From: Methanofollis ethanolicus
Lineage (GTDB): Archaea > Halobacteriota > Methanomicrobia > Methanomicrobiales > Methanofollaceae
Direction of reading: 5' to 3'
DNA: 64,000 bases
Assembly: GCF_001571385.1 (NCBI RefSeq)
Contig: NZ_BCNW01000001.1
Coordinates: 1,922,001-1,986,000, forward strand
Translations under genes and position numbers: made by a program
The notes under the pieces: generated by a model
Databases searched by the model: none
Seen by the model: the letters and a program-made list of their open reading frames with translations, nothing else
Told to the model about the DNA's origin: nothing
Part shown: in pieces, positions 10,026 through 18,883 of the stretch
How the letters are laid out: every line of letters begins with the position of its first letter
Numbering within the stretch: the first letter of the stretch is position 1

Positions 10026-10594
10026 CCGATCGAAAGATGATTGCAGTGATTGGTGATGCAAATTTGCCGGAAAACTCTGAAAAATATATTCTGGCGGAAA
10101 AACTTGGTTGTTGTCTGATCGATAATGGATTTCAATTGATTACCGGTGGACTTGGCGGAGTTATGGAGGCAGCCTCAAAAGGGGCAAAAAATTCCTCCCA
10201 TTATCGGTCTGGTGATACAATAGGTATTATCCCAGGCAATGATCCGTGTGAAGCAAACCAGTACGTCGATATTTGTATACCTACTGGTCTGGACATTGGC
10301 CGGAATATTATAGTTTCAAATGCAGATGCGGTCATTGCAATCGGTGGAGGTGCAGGCACACTTTCTGAGATGGCGAATGCCTGGGCTTTAAAGCGCTTGA
10401 TTATAGGATATCGTGTTGAAGGATGGAGCGGAAAACTCGCCGACCAGAAAATTGATTCCCGCAATAGGTACCCTGAGATCTCTGAAGATCGGATCTATGG
10501 CGTTAACACAGAGATTGAAGCTTTAAATGTGCTTAAATTATTGCCCCGGTATGATAGGAGACATAAAAGAATCATAAAAAGAGGCAGAGAATGA
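10022..10594 (+). CDS. SLOG/LOG-type Rossmann nucleotide-binding protein (TIGR00725-like)
   Basis: 190 residues; start ATG overlaps the stop of the phosphatase gene (ATGA). The protein has the SLOG layout: MIAVIGD at the N-terminus, GGLGGVMEA (42-50) and GGGAGTLSE (108-116), the last matching the PGGxGTxxE site of LOG nucleoside-monophosphate phosphoribohydrolases. The leading proline of that site is Gly here. It could hydrolyse a nucleoside monophosphate or bind a nucleotide-derived signal. Last gene of the 3.3-10.6 kb operon. A relic of a SLATT-like gene tail follows about 115 bases downstream. Confidence 0.8.
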   Translation: MTDRKMIAVIGDANLPENSEKYILAEKLGCCLIDNGFQLITGGLGGVMEAASKGAKNSSHYRSGDTIGIIPGNDPCEANQYVDICIPTGLDIGRNIIVSNADAVIAIGGGAGTLSEMANAWALKRLIIGYRVEGWSGKLADQKIDSRNRYPEISEDRIYGVNTEIEALNVLKLLPRYDRRHKRIIKRGRE

Positions 10595-10703
10595 ATTTAT
10601 TTTTAAAACACTCTAAAGAAATCACTACTTATCGATCTTATTACCCTCTGCTCTCCCATCCGTCACTGAAAAAAAGACGCACCTTCACGCTTGCACCCCG
10701 TAC

Positions 10704-10810
10704 AAACAAAATCCAGACTGGAAGATAATGTTGATTGTCAAGCAACTTCATCCTGCCTGAATCTCATGATGTCAATCCTTTTCAAATATCTGAGACCAGA
10801 TTTTGCCTTT
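10704..10810 (+). pseudogene. Relic of the 3' end of a SLOG-SLATT-type gene
   Basis: Bases 10710-10760 read in frame NPDWKIMLIVKQLHPA followed by a stop. The last codons of the SLOG-SLATT gene at 43674-45285 read NQDWRITLIVRQLHPA and stop, and the DNA matches closely across this stretch. The likeness resumes after the stop: CTGAGACCAGATTTTGCC here and CTGAGAACAGATCTTGCC near 45303. No upstream part of such a gene is visible. This is therefore the decayed end of a second copy, not a random match; synonymous and conservative differences suggest it was once a coding sequence. Confidence 0.7.
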
Positions 10811-10865
10811 GATCTTCGGGGAAGGGGAAGTCCAAACCCCTTCGCACGATCTCCCCTAAGCCCCC

Positions 10866-11720
10866 TCACTCCCTCTCTGAACACACACCCTGCGGCCGCG
10901 TCGCCGGGTCGCGGAGGTACTCCATGACCCTGTCCATTACCTCCGGGTTCTTCGGCAGGGTGATATGGCAGTACAATTCGGGGTGCTCCCCCAGCCTTGC
11001 AGAGTCTATCGGGAGGATGTCCATACCCGCCCCAGGCAGGTACGCATCGGTGTGCGGCACGATGCCGTCGCCGGCATAGGTCGTCTGCCACTCCCCTTCA
11101 GGACCAAGTGTCCAGGTCTTCCCCTCGAAGTACGGGAAGAAGGCGGGCGTGGCAGAGAGGTTGGCAGTGAGGATCAACCTGTAGGCGATGTCGTCGCGGC
11201 CCTTCGCACCCCGCAGCGCGGCAATGGTCCTGCTGTGCGGGCGGACCTCCTGGGCGATGACGTCGTCGGCAGGATCATAGCGGTGGGGCACGAAGACCCC
11301 GGCAAGGCGGTCGAGAATCTGCGGGCCATGTTCGGGATCGTTGAAGAGTTCTGAAAGGGAAGACCCGTTGTTCGGCGTGCCAATGCAGATCAACTGCCTG
11401 ACTCTCTCTTCCCTTTCCATGACTTCGAGGAGGTAGCGGGCAATGCAGCCCCCGACGGAGTGGCAGACCATATCGACAGGGCCGGCATAACCGGTCTCCT
11501 CCCGCATCAGAGCGATATAGTCCCCGAATGCAGCGGCGATCTCGGTGAGCGGGGTGTTGCTCATCATTCCGCTGTAGTCGAAGACCCAGTATGGTATCGA
11601 TGCACTCTCCATCTGTGGGACCAGGCGTTTCCAGACGCCAGGATGACTCTTCCACCCATGGACCAGGACCACCGGACATTTTCTTTCCTCTCTTGATCCA
11701 TCTCCCATCCCGGAAATCAT
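10866..11720 (-). CDS. Alpha/beta-hydrolase, lipase-like
   Basis: 284 residues. The oxyanion-hole motif VVLVHGWKSHPGVW sits near residues 17-30 and the nucleophile elbow is VCHSVGG, with S88 as the serine nucleophile (C replaces the usual first G of GxSxG). DMVCHSVGGCIARYLLE is typical of triacylglycerol lipase / PGAP1-like esterases. There is no signal peptide, so it should act in the cytosol on an unknown ester. A TATA-like TATAAATG sequence lies just upstream of the start (about 11730-11740), so the mRNA may have almost no leader. Confidence 0.8.
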   Translation of the reverse strand: MISGMGDGSREERKCPVVLVHGWKSHPGVWKRLVPQMESASIPYWVFDYSGMMSNTPLTEIAAAFGDYIALMREETGYAGPVDMVCHSVGGCIARYLLEVMEREERVRQLICIGTPNNGSSLSELFNDPEHGPQILDRLAGVFVPHRYDPADDVIAQEVRPHSRTIAALRGAKGRDDIAYRLILTANLSATPAFFPYFEGKTWTLGPEGEWQTTYAGDGIVPHTDAYLPGAGMDILPIDSARLGEHPELYCHITLPKNPEVMDRVMEYLRDPATRPQGVCSERE

Positions 11721-11834
11721 TGTACATCATTTATACCGAATCACCATTACCCTTTTGTCGGGCCAGGTCCTCCGCAAGTCGGTTCTCTCCGCTCCAGGAA
11801 AAGATATATGGCATGGCCTATATGTCCACGGCAT

Positions 11835-12413
11835 ATGGGCAGCACGACCCGAGCACTTGAGAAGGAGTCCTGGGACTGGAAAGACGAGTTCGCCGACCTT
11901 GGCGACGACCCGGCGGCGTCCCTGATAGAGAAACTCGCCGACGACGATATCGCCGTGCGGTGGAAGGCCGCGTGGGCCCTCGGCCATCTCGGCGACAGCC
12001 GCGCCGTCGACCCTCTCATCGCCTCCCTGGACTTCGCCGGCCCCATGGTCGTGGGAGAAGGGACATTCACCCTGAACATGGCCGCCGCCTGGGCCCTCGG
12101 GAAATTGAAAGACCCGCGGGCGGCCGACTCCCTCATCCAGGGCCTCTCCAGCGCCTGCTCAGACTATGTCTGGGTCGCGGCCTGGGCCCTCGGCGAGATC
12201 GGGGACAGACGGGCGGTCGGCCCCCTGCAGGAGGCGAAGGAGAGGGACGAGTTCGAGTGCGTCTGGCAGGGCGACGCCTCGTGGAGCGAGAGGGTGTCCG
12301 ACCCTGCGGAGAATGTCGTCCTCACCGCCATCACGGAGCGGACATTCCACGGCCCGGAGACGCCTGTCGAGAGGGCGCTCGAAAAACTGGGCGAAAAAAA
12401 GGATTACACCTGA
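11835..12413 (+). CDS. HEAT-repeat protein (PBS-lyase-like repeats)
   Basis: 192 residues from the ATG at 11835; an in-frame ATG at 11808 would add nine residues. Repeats of the form DDDIAVRWKAAWALGHLGDSRAVDPLIASL and SDYVWVAAWALGEIGDRRAVGPL are recognised as short HEAT repeats, at least three in the first 150 residues. Such proteins form helical solenoids that bind partners; they also occur as chaperones or lyases for bilin cofactors, but nothing here points to bilins. The gene ends on the base before the stop codon of the convergent DUF5518 gene. Confidence 0.75.
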   Translation: MGSTTRALEKESWDWKDEFADLGDDPAASLIEKLADDDIAVRWKAAWALGHLGDSRAVDPLIASLDFAGPMVVGEGTFTLNMAAAWALGKLKDPRAADSLIQGLSSACSDYVWVAAWALGEIGDRRAVGPLQEAKERDEFECVWQGDASWSERVSDPAENVVLTAITERTFHGPETPVERALEKLGEKKDYT

Positions 12414-12764
12414 TCAGTCCCGCATCGCCCCCGCGATGGCCCCGCCGATAAAGGCGAGGATGCCGAGGTACAGGAAGACGCCGACGACGAGCAGGGTGCC
12501 GACGAAGAACCCCGCGAGGAAGCCGACGCCCCCAAGGAAGGCGGTCGCACCGATCAGGATCAGAATGGCGACGATGACCCCACCAAGTATGCCGGCAAGC
12601 GCCCCGGCCTTGCCGCCGTTCCACGCTCCCCCCCGTGCGATGTACCCCGCGGCAAACCCGCCTGCGAGGGGCCCGACCACCGGGACGACGAGGTCGACGA
12701 TCACCATGATCACCCACCCGACGACGACGCCGAGCCAGAAATTCCCGTTTTCTCCCTCTGCCAT
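12414..12764 (-). CDS. DUF5518-like small membrane protein
   Basis: 116 residues from the ATG at 12764 (a GTG three codons upstream is less likely). Three to four hydrophobic segments rich in Gly, Ala, Val and Ile, for example WVIMVIVDLVVPVVGPLAGG and FVGTLLVVGVFLYLGILAFI, with a conserved-looking GAWNGGKAGALAG loop. This is the pattern of the archaeal DUF5518 integral membrane family, whose function is not known. It converges on the HEAT gene with no spacing at all. Confidence 0.65.
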   Translation of the reverse strand: MAEGENGNFWLGVVVGWVIMVIVDLVVPVVGPLAGGFAAGYIARGGAWNGGKAGALAGILGGVIVAILILIGATAFLGGVGFLAGFFVGTLLVVGVFLYLGILAFIGGAIAGAMRD

Positions 12765-12921
12765 ATGACTCACCCGGCCGTCGATAGGTGGAGGGGCATG
12801 ATAAAAGTATGCGGGCCGGGCGAGGGGGAGTTCCCGAAATGTTCCGACCGCTCAGGGTCGGTTGCCGCCGCACCTCCGCCGCCATCACCTTTTTGTCGTC
12901 CGCTGTCCATGTAGTAGGAGA

Positions 12922-13005
12922 GCGAGGGTAGCCAAGTCGGCCAAAGGCGCCGGACTTAAGATCCGGTCACGAAGGTGTCCATGGGTTCGAATCCCATCCC
13001 TCGCA
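12922..13005 (+). tRNA. tRNA-Leu (anticodon TAA)
   Basis: 84 bases fold into a class II tRNA. The acceptor arms are GCGAGGG at 12922 and CCCTCGC ending at 13004, with discriminator A at 13005. The anticodon stem CCGGA/TCCGG encloses the loop CTTAAGA, giving anticodon TAA for Leu. A long variable arm (TCACGAAGGTGTCC region) and the T-loop GGGTTCGAATCCC are present. CCA is not encoded. No intron is seen. It borders the AT-rich island 13.0-18.9 kb; tRNA genes are frequent integration sites, but no repeat of its 3' end was found. Confidence 0.95.
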
Positions 13006-13304
13006 TTCTTTCTGTGGGTTATAGTTAGTAGTGAAAAATGCCACTATCGGAATAGAGACCTAGTGACTCTGTTCAACCCTCCATGAATCGGTCGGTCGTT
13101 CCCATGACTTGCTGAAGTTTGGATTCAAGACCTTGTTCAGATCGTATCTTCTTTTCGCTGTTATTCAAGCAACTTAAACTTCTCTATAAAGAGCAGGTTT
13201 TGGAGAGTCTGATACCTGAGATGTAGAGCATGAGCACTACGTATAGTATTTATTAGTCTTGCCATTAAATATGGATTAAATGGGCCTATTCTGGAGTTGA
13301 AGCG
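13006..13304 (+). promoter_or_regulatory. Upstream region of the 13.3 kb gene, with TATA box and mini-ORF
   Basis: No gene is seen in these 299 bases. A TATA-like AGTATTTATTAG lies near 13245-13256. About 25-30 bases downstream an ATG at 13280 opens a six-codon frame (MGLFWS, stop at 13298-13300). The Shine-Dalgarno GGAG (13293-13296) of the following gene (ATG 13305) lies inside this mini-ORF, so the two could be coupled in translation. Confidence 0.3.
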
Positions 13305-14034
13305 ATGAAAACGTATCTATCCCTCTCTGAAGATAGTATGATGGCCTTAAAAGAATGTGAAAAATCTGGCGCGAAAGTCTGTTTGAGTGCAATACCCATT
13401 GTTGGTGCTGCCCTAGACGAAATCGCTTTTGAAGGTCGCGGTCGGATGTATCAGAATAGATTAAACAAGTTCATAGAATTGCTTAAAGAGTATATGAGTT
13501 CAGTTCGGGAAGAGGAGATCGATTTTACCTACTTAAAAAGCGATGAGTTTGGCGACATCTTTGAGGCGATCATCCGAAAAGTGTTATTAACGGGGTCTGA
13601 GGAGAAAATCAATCGCTTCAAGATGATCCTTGTTCAAGACATGAAAAACACCTATCATTCGGACTATAGAAACGTATCTTGATGTCGTATCGAAAATCAA
13701 TGAAGATCAAATCACGATACTCAACGAATATCGGAAATTCAGAGAAAATCCGTCAGCTGAAGATGGTATACCTAAACGCAATTTAGTTGATGGTGGAACT
13801 GCAGGGAGCAAAAAAACGATAATCTCCTCCCATCGTTTACCTTCGCATTATGACCTCGAACAGTCAAAATATCTGTTTTACATTCAGGATCTAGTCTCAA
13901 AGTCCCTCCTCTTTGATGATGGATTGGGACGGATTGGAATCGCTCCCTTTGAAGCGCTGGAAATAACCGATTTTGGTTGTGAATTTTTAAACTATATTGA
14001 GGGATATGAAAAGGAAAATGGCAGTTTGACCTAA
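13305..14034 (+). pseudogene. Frameshifted helical protein of unknown function
   Basis: The first frame runs 13305-13682 (125 residues) and stops. In the +1 frame the coding pattern continues at once from about 13669 (ETYLDVVSKINEDQITILNE) to a stop at 14034, so one gene of about 242 codons seems broken by one extra base near 13660-13675. The N-terminal part has a short hydrophobic stretch (AIPIVGAALDEIAFEGRGR) and then amphipathic helices; the C-terminal part (FEALEITDFGCEFLNYI) resembles a small winged or helical domain. I do not recognise the family. Base use is AT-rich like its neighbour, unlike the flanks. Either a decayed gene or a sequencing error. Confidence 0.55.
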
Positions 14035-14180
14035 GTTTGAGTTTTGATAAGTAAAAGAAACCCTAAGATAGGATCAAAGTTCTGTCCATTTTTTGCAGAA
14101 CATTCCTTATGCCCTCTTGGATCTCCAATATCTGTTTATCATTAACCGCGCCCTTGAGTTAGCAATGTGCCTGTACGATG

Positions 14181-17100
14181 TTACATTTTTTGCAACACCC
14201 CAAGACCATCCCGTTCAATTTGATTGAGGGAGATAATCGGAATTTCAGGATCCAAGTCATGGAGATAGGCTGAGGGAATTGCCTCTGATGTTAATACCAG
14301 TGATTTTACTTGATACTGTTTTGATAGGCGTGAAAAATATCTTATTACTATATCGTAGTTTTCTTTGAGCCATGTATCCCGCCTTTTATGCTTCGCTATC
14401 CAAGAATCCTCTTCTTCAGATCCGTGGTAAAATCTGACAATTTCATTTGCCATTTCCCGGGCATTTCTCCCGAAATTGATATTTTTACATTCTATTGAAT
14501 AGATCACACCATTTACTTCATCAATTCCGAGAACGTCAACATCTCCTAAATTGTCCCAATTCGATTTTTTCTCAATGGATATAGGTATGTCAATATTTTT
14601 CTTGACAAACCACGTTGAATTTTTACTGAACCACTCTTCAACGTAACTAGTAAATTCACCCCCCTTCAAGAGGAGAATTTTATGAATAAAAGATTTCATT
14701 TCTGGCGTGGAAAATGTTACATCATACCTTCCATTAGCAATCAATTCCGCAATATATTTGAGGGATCTTTCAGACTGTAACGACCCCCACATTATGATGG
14801 GGTCGTCTTTGGGTTCTGAACCAATAAGTAGCGGCCTCCTTGTATGGGATAACCTTCGGCGAAACTTCCAAGGAGCAATATCTGCCTCAAAACTGTATCC
14901 TCTAGGTGGGTCTTCCCATGATCTTCGTTTTTTAAGTGAAAATTCTTTTATTGCTAGGTTAACATCTTGATCAGTCCAGCTTAATGCCTGTTTGACACGT
15001 TTTTTGAATTCGCTTATATTAAGAGAATATACAGGACCTTGCTGTTCTGGGCAAATAAATAATTCTGTACTATGAATTAAGCAACAAAAGAACCTACTTA
15101 ATTGAGTTGTATCAAATCCGAATTCGGTTGAAACAGCTTTGTCCATCTCCTCAAGTAATACTATTTTCCTTGGAAGATCCTGTTTTTTCTCGCAATCGAA
15201 TACTTCTTTATAACCATCATAGGATCCCTCTACGTATTCTTTTGTTTTCTCCTTGAGAAATGCTATATATTTGGCTTCTAAGTCTTGCATTGGAATATAA
15301 ATTCTGCCTGCTTCACCGTATTGAAATTCTGACTGAAGAATTTGATTGTAATAAAAATCAGCAGCTGTAGCCCAATCTATGAAGTTATGAAGAATTGCTA
15401 GCATTTTGTCAATATCATCAGAATTTGACTGTTTATTCCCGTATGGGGGTTCAGCAACTATTATTTCAATTAAAGTCCTTACACATAACATTGTTTGGTC
15501 GATTCTTGAGAGTTTTTTCATCACAGTCTTTGGATATTCAGAATCGTCGGGATAGCAAGCAATTTGATATGGTACCAAAAAATGCATTTCTTCCCCCATA
15601 TGCAAAATTGAATCGTTTAGCCCTATAAGAATTGTTAGAATTTCATCCCCCCGGTATTGTTTAACCAACGATTTTAGTCTCTTAAGATATACTTCAACAA
15701 TTTTTTTACAGATCTCAATTTTCTCAGATTGGGTGAGATTTTCGGCGAATTTACATTCTTTTAGTTCACTCATAAGACCAAGCGATTGCTCTTGCACATC
15801 ATGATACTGAATTAATCTCGGTTCTGGGAAATTACCGTCACTTAGAAGGCCATTGCTCAAATTAGAAAATAGAAGCAATTGCTTTTTAATTCCGAGTGGC
15901 GCGTAGTTCTTAATTATACTGTCTATCTGTTGGCTAGTGAGAGAACTCTCACCCAATTCTCCTTCAATAAAGTAGGAGATTGCCCTTAATAGCCCGTTTA
16001 ATAGTACACGCTCGCCAGAATTGTCCGAGCCTATTATTTGCTTTAAAAAGGTTTGGGGAATGAAGAATACGATATTTCTTCCTTTTATTTGGATTTGAAA
16101 AGAATCATCTCCACTATTATTGTCTAAGAATGCCTTACTAGTATGACACCAATTCTCAATATTCTCACACTTCAAAAAGATATGAATAGGATTGGTTCCG
16201 AGAGGCTTAAGATATTCTTTTAATCCAGGGGTGAACTGTGAGAGCCAATATGCAATTGTTTTTGTAAAATCCTTAACAATTTCAAATGTCTCAAATGCAA
16301 GTTCGTCAACAGTGTCGTAATACAATATCCAAAGTGGCTGATAGTAACCTTCAACCTCATACCCAAAACAATTTGAAACCAGTTCTTCCAGTTGATATAT
16401 TGGAATTTGTGAATCAAAATAAGCGTTCACCACAGGAGCATAAATGGTCTGATCCCCCTCTCCCAGAGGGACAAGATGCGAATCGTACATACGCGCTACT
16501 TTTAGCCTAAGTTTTTTTCCCAAACCAGGAGGTATTGGTACAACTTTTGGAAAATTTCGAGATTCTAGGATTAGTGTGTCTTTTTCTTGGTAAAATGAAA
16601 ATATATCAAGAAAAGAGTATGAAAAATAATGATAGTAATCAGAGGCATCTGAAGCGGCTTTAACATATTTCCATAGCGTGAGCCGATCACACATTCCAGA
16701 CAAACTGATTATTTTTAAATTTTCAGCCGAGATCAGTAGTGTACGTATTTGTTCGATGTTTTGATACTTGAGATAGGATTCACGCCCAATATGGCCGATA
16801 ATCTTCAAAATAAAAATGTCAGTAGAACTGCTTAGATCCTTCTTCAAACTACCAAGAACTTCTATGTCTCTCTTTCGGATCTTCTCAATTAATTCCTTTG
16901 TATCCCATTCACCCTTTGGATTTTTGATGTCGTACCCTTCAACAGGATCACAAATTAATTGGACATAAGCAATTTTATCTGAATCTATACGAAATAATCC
17001 CTCCTCAACGGGTAGAGTTTCGTTGAGTGGCGGGAAAAGATAGTCCAACAGATCATAGCCCATTAAAAAGAGATATTTAAGCGAATTTGACCATAATATC

Positions 17101-18023
17101 TCACGATAATATTTAGCAAAATCGTACTCGATATGATATTCTATTGCGGTTTGAATTATGTTGTGCCTTAATGCACAAAGTAAGGAGATCGGATTTAACA
17201 CAACAAACTCGCTGCCGAAGTTAACTAGCGGTGAAATCGCTAACTGATTACTACCAGGATCAAGATTTTGAAATTTTTCACTTCCAATATCTGAGATGAA
17301 TGGAATTATCACCTCGTTGATTGCGGGAATTATTTTTTCAATTTCCTTCTTTTGGAAAGTTACTGCGTCTTTATAAGTAATGAATTCACTATCCGTTGGA
17401 AGGCTGATATCCTCTCGTTTGCTTGTCCAATCATGAGGGGTGTCCATGTATCGGCGATGGCCCAATCTTCTTGCTATTTCATTACTTATAGTCAAAATTG
17501 CTAAAGACCTAGACAATACATCCTTATTGAAATCATCTGGGAATTCATCTTGACAGGAATTAATAGTAATGAAAATATTTTCAAGAATTAAGTTTTCTTC
17601 GTGATAGATGCTTGGATAAACATTATTATCACCATTTAAATAGGAGATATTTTCTGTGAAAAGGTGTTCTGGGGGGTCTTCCTTTAATCCTATATCGCTA
17701 ATTGTTGGGAGATATCTATTGAGATGCTGACAAAAGTCTTCGATGTCAATACAAGTATCTCCAAACCTTTTTATTGAGCAGGCTACCTGAGCCGCAGCCT
17801 CAAGTCTAACTGCATGATAGTCGTTTTCAGGAACAAGTTGAAGCCCTCCAATTGTGGCAATAAGATCCTCCCCTCTAAGGGTTCTAAAATATGATTTTAA
17901 TAAACCAAATTCTGCTTTTGGAACCTTTGAAAATACATCATCGAATCTACCATAGCAGCAGTTTTTATATTTCTTTCCACTCCCACAGGGGCAAGGGTCG
18001 TTTCTGCCTATTTTTCCACTCAT
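14181..18023 (-). CDS. Large SEC-C zinc-finger protein with PD-(D/E)xK nuclease-like C-terminus
   Basis: 1280 residues from the ATG at 18023, chosen over a GTG eight codons upstream because GAGGGAG (18036-18045 complement) is a good ribosome-binding site for it. The N-terminus is a SEC-C zinc motif, PCPCGSGKKYKNCC (C11, C13, C22, C23). The centre, about 1100 residues, is not recognised and is largely helical. Near the C-terminus LGDVDVLGID and SIECKN place D1163, E1178 and K1180 as in PD-(D/E)xK nucleases, followed by a helix (NAREMANEIVRFY) and a further strand region. The gene is AT-rich, stands alone, and lies between tRNA-Leu and a cas1 remnant. A DNA- or RNA-cutting defence role is possible but unproven. 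Confidence 0.7.
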   Translation of the reverse strand: MSGKIGRNDPCPCGSGKKYKNCCYGRFDDVFSKVPKAEFGLLKSYFRTLRGEDLIATIGGLQLVPENDYHAVRLEAAAQVACSIKRFGDTCIDIEDFCQHLNRYLPTISDIGLKEDPPEHLFTENISYLNGDNNVYPSIYHEENLILENIFITINSCQDEFPDDFNKDVLSRSLAILTISNEIARRLGHRRYMDTPHDWTSKREDISLPTDSEFITYKDAVTFQKKEIEKIIPAINEVIIPFISDIGSEKFQNLDPGSNQLAISPLVNFGSEFVVLNPISLLCALRHNIIQTAIEYHIEYDFAKYYREILWSNSLKYLFLMGYDLLDYLFPPLNETLPVEEGLFRIDSDKIAYVQLICDPVEGYDIKNPKGEWDTKELIEKIRKRDIEVLGSLKKDLSSSTDIFILKIIGHIGRESYLKYQNIEQIRTLLISAENLKIISLSGMCDRLTLWKYVKAASDASDYYHYFSYSFLDIFSFYQEKDTLILESRNFPKVVPIPPGLGKKLRLKVARMYDSHLVPLGEGDQTIYAPVVNAYFDSQIPIYQLEELVSNCFGYEVEGYYQPLWILYYDTVDELAFETFEIVKDFTKTIAYWLSQFTPGLKEYLKPLGTNPIHIFLKCENIENWCHTSKAFLDNNSGDDSFQIQIKGRNIVFFIPQTFLKQIIGSDNSGERVLLNGLLRAISYFIEGELGESSLTSQQIDSIIKNYAPLGIKKQLLLFSNLSNGLLSDGNFPEPRLIQYHDVQEQSLGLMSELKECKFAENLTQSEKIEICKKIVEVYLKRLKSLVKQYRGDEILTILIGLNDSILHMGEEMHFLVPYQIACYPDDSEYPKTVMKKLSRIDQTMLCVRTLIEIIVAEPPYGNKQSNSDDIDKMLAILHNFIDWATAADFYYNQILQSEFQYGEAGRIYIPMQDLEAKYIAFLKEKTKEYVEGSYDGYKEVFDCEKKQDLPRKIVLLEEMDKAVSTEFGFDTTQLSRFFCCLIHSTELFICPEQQGPVYSLNISEFKKRVKQALSWTDQDVNLAIKEFSLKKRRSWEDPPRGYSFEADIAPWKFRRRLSHTRRPLLIGSEPKDDPIIMWGSLQSERSLKYIAELIANGRYDVTFSTPEMKSFIHKILLLKGGEFTSYVEEWFSKNSTWFVKKNIDIPISIEKKSNWDNLGDVDVLGIDEVNGVIYSIECKNINFGRNAREMANEIVRFYHGSEEEDSWIAKHKRRDTWLKENYDIVIRYFSRLSKQYQVKSLVLTSEAIPSAYLHDLDPEIPIISLNQIERDGLGVLQKM

Positions 18024-18169
18024 TTTCCACTCTTCTCCCTCGCACACAAAGGGGGGTGCAGAAAGTTGATTTCGAAGAAAATCAAGCTAATAGTTGTCTC
18101 TATCTCCACTACGCATCAATCTTGTGAAACTAATCGGTAATTATCGACCAGAATGAAAAGAAAATGAGA

Positions 18170-18883
18170 TCAATATGAGGATGGAAGCGTCTTTTTGAGT
18201 TGATCCCACTGCATCAAACGCTCAACAACATGTTGATTGAGGGAAAACGGCTTATCAGCCTGCGCGTTCTGCTTCATGTAATGCAATGCTCCCTTTGAGA
18301 AACCGAGTTTTTTCCAGTCACTGTAGGAGATGCTAAGGATCTTCTTGCGTATATCAACCGTATCAACCCTGTCAACCTGATACTCCGGCTTCATGAAATC
18401 AAGACTGCGCTTCTTGCCTGTCAGATAGTGCGCCAGCTCCCGACATTTCAACAGCATCACATAACTCCACATCAACTCCTTGCCCTGATACTCAACCGTC
18501 TTGTTGAACCACGCGTTGACCTCCTCCGTCACCTTCCGCGCTCCGGTGGGCCGCAGCCGGAGCGCATAATTCTCCGTCCTCACGAAGTCCTTCGTGTCCA
18601 TCACATCCCTCTCAACGAGGTTGATCACCGCCAGATCCACCAGGAACCGGAACAACTCCTGCATGTCGTAGGCCAGACTGTTCTTGCCCGGCTGCATCTC
18701 ATGGAGGAAGCCCACATGCGCATCAAGCCCCATGCTGTTGATGACCCACAGGCACTCGGCTTCGAGAAGCGCATACCCATAGTTCAGCATACAGTTGACC
18801 TGATCCCCCGCTCCCGAAGGCCGTGTCCTGAAACGCGAAATAGGGACGGCTCGCCGTGCTCCCTCGCCCTGATCGCATCGCAC
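18170..18883 (-). pseudogene. cas1: cas1 remnant, C-terminal domain only
   Basis: 237 codons from a GTG that follows AGGAGG. From residue 27 on the sequence is the C-terminal catalytic domain of Cas1: NCMLNYGYALLEAE, GLDAHVGFLHE and NSLAYDMQELFRFLVDLAV. H61 and D73 match the metal-binding His and Asp of Cas1. The N-terminal beta domain and the preceding catalytic Glu motif are absent; residues 1-25 look unrelated to Cas1. Integrase activity in spacer acquisition should therefore be lost. No other cas gene and no repeat array is visible nearby. The intact downstream frame and the good ribosome site leave open that a short protein is still made. Confidence 0.8.

Noticed and set aside
12981-13005. 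Search for an attachment-site repeat of the tRNA-Leu 3' end
   Set aside because: No second copy of this stretch was found by eye downstream to 20 kb, so an integrated element cannot be delimited.
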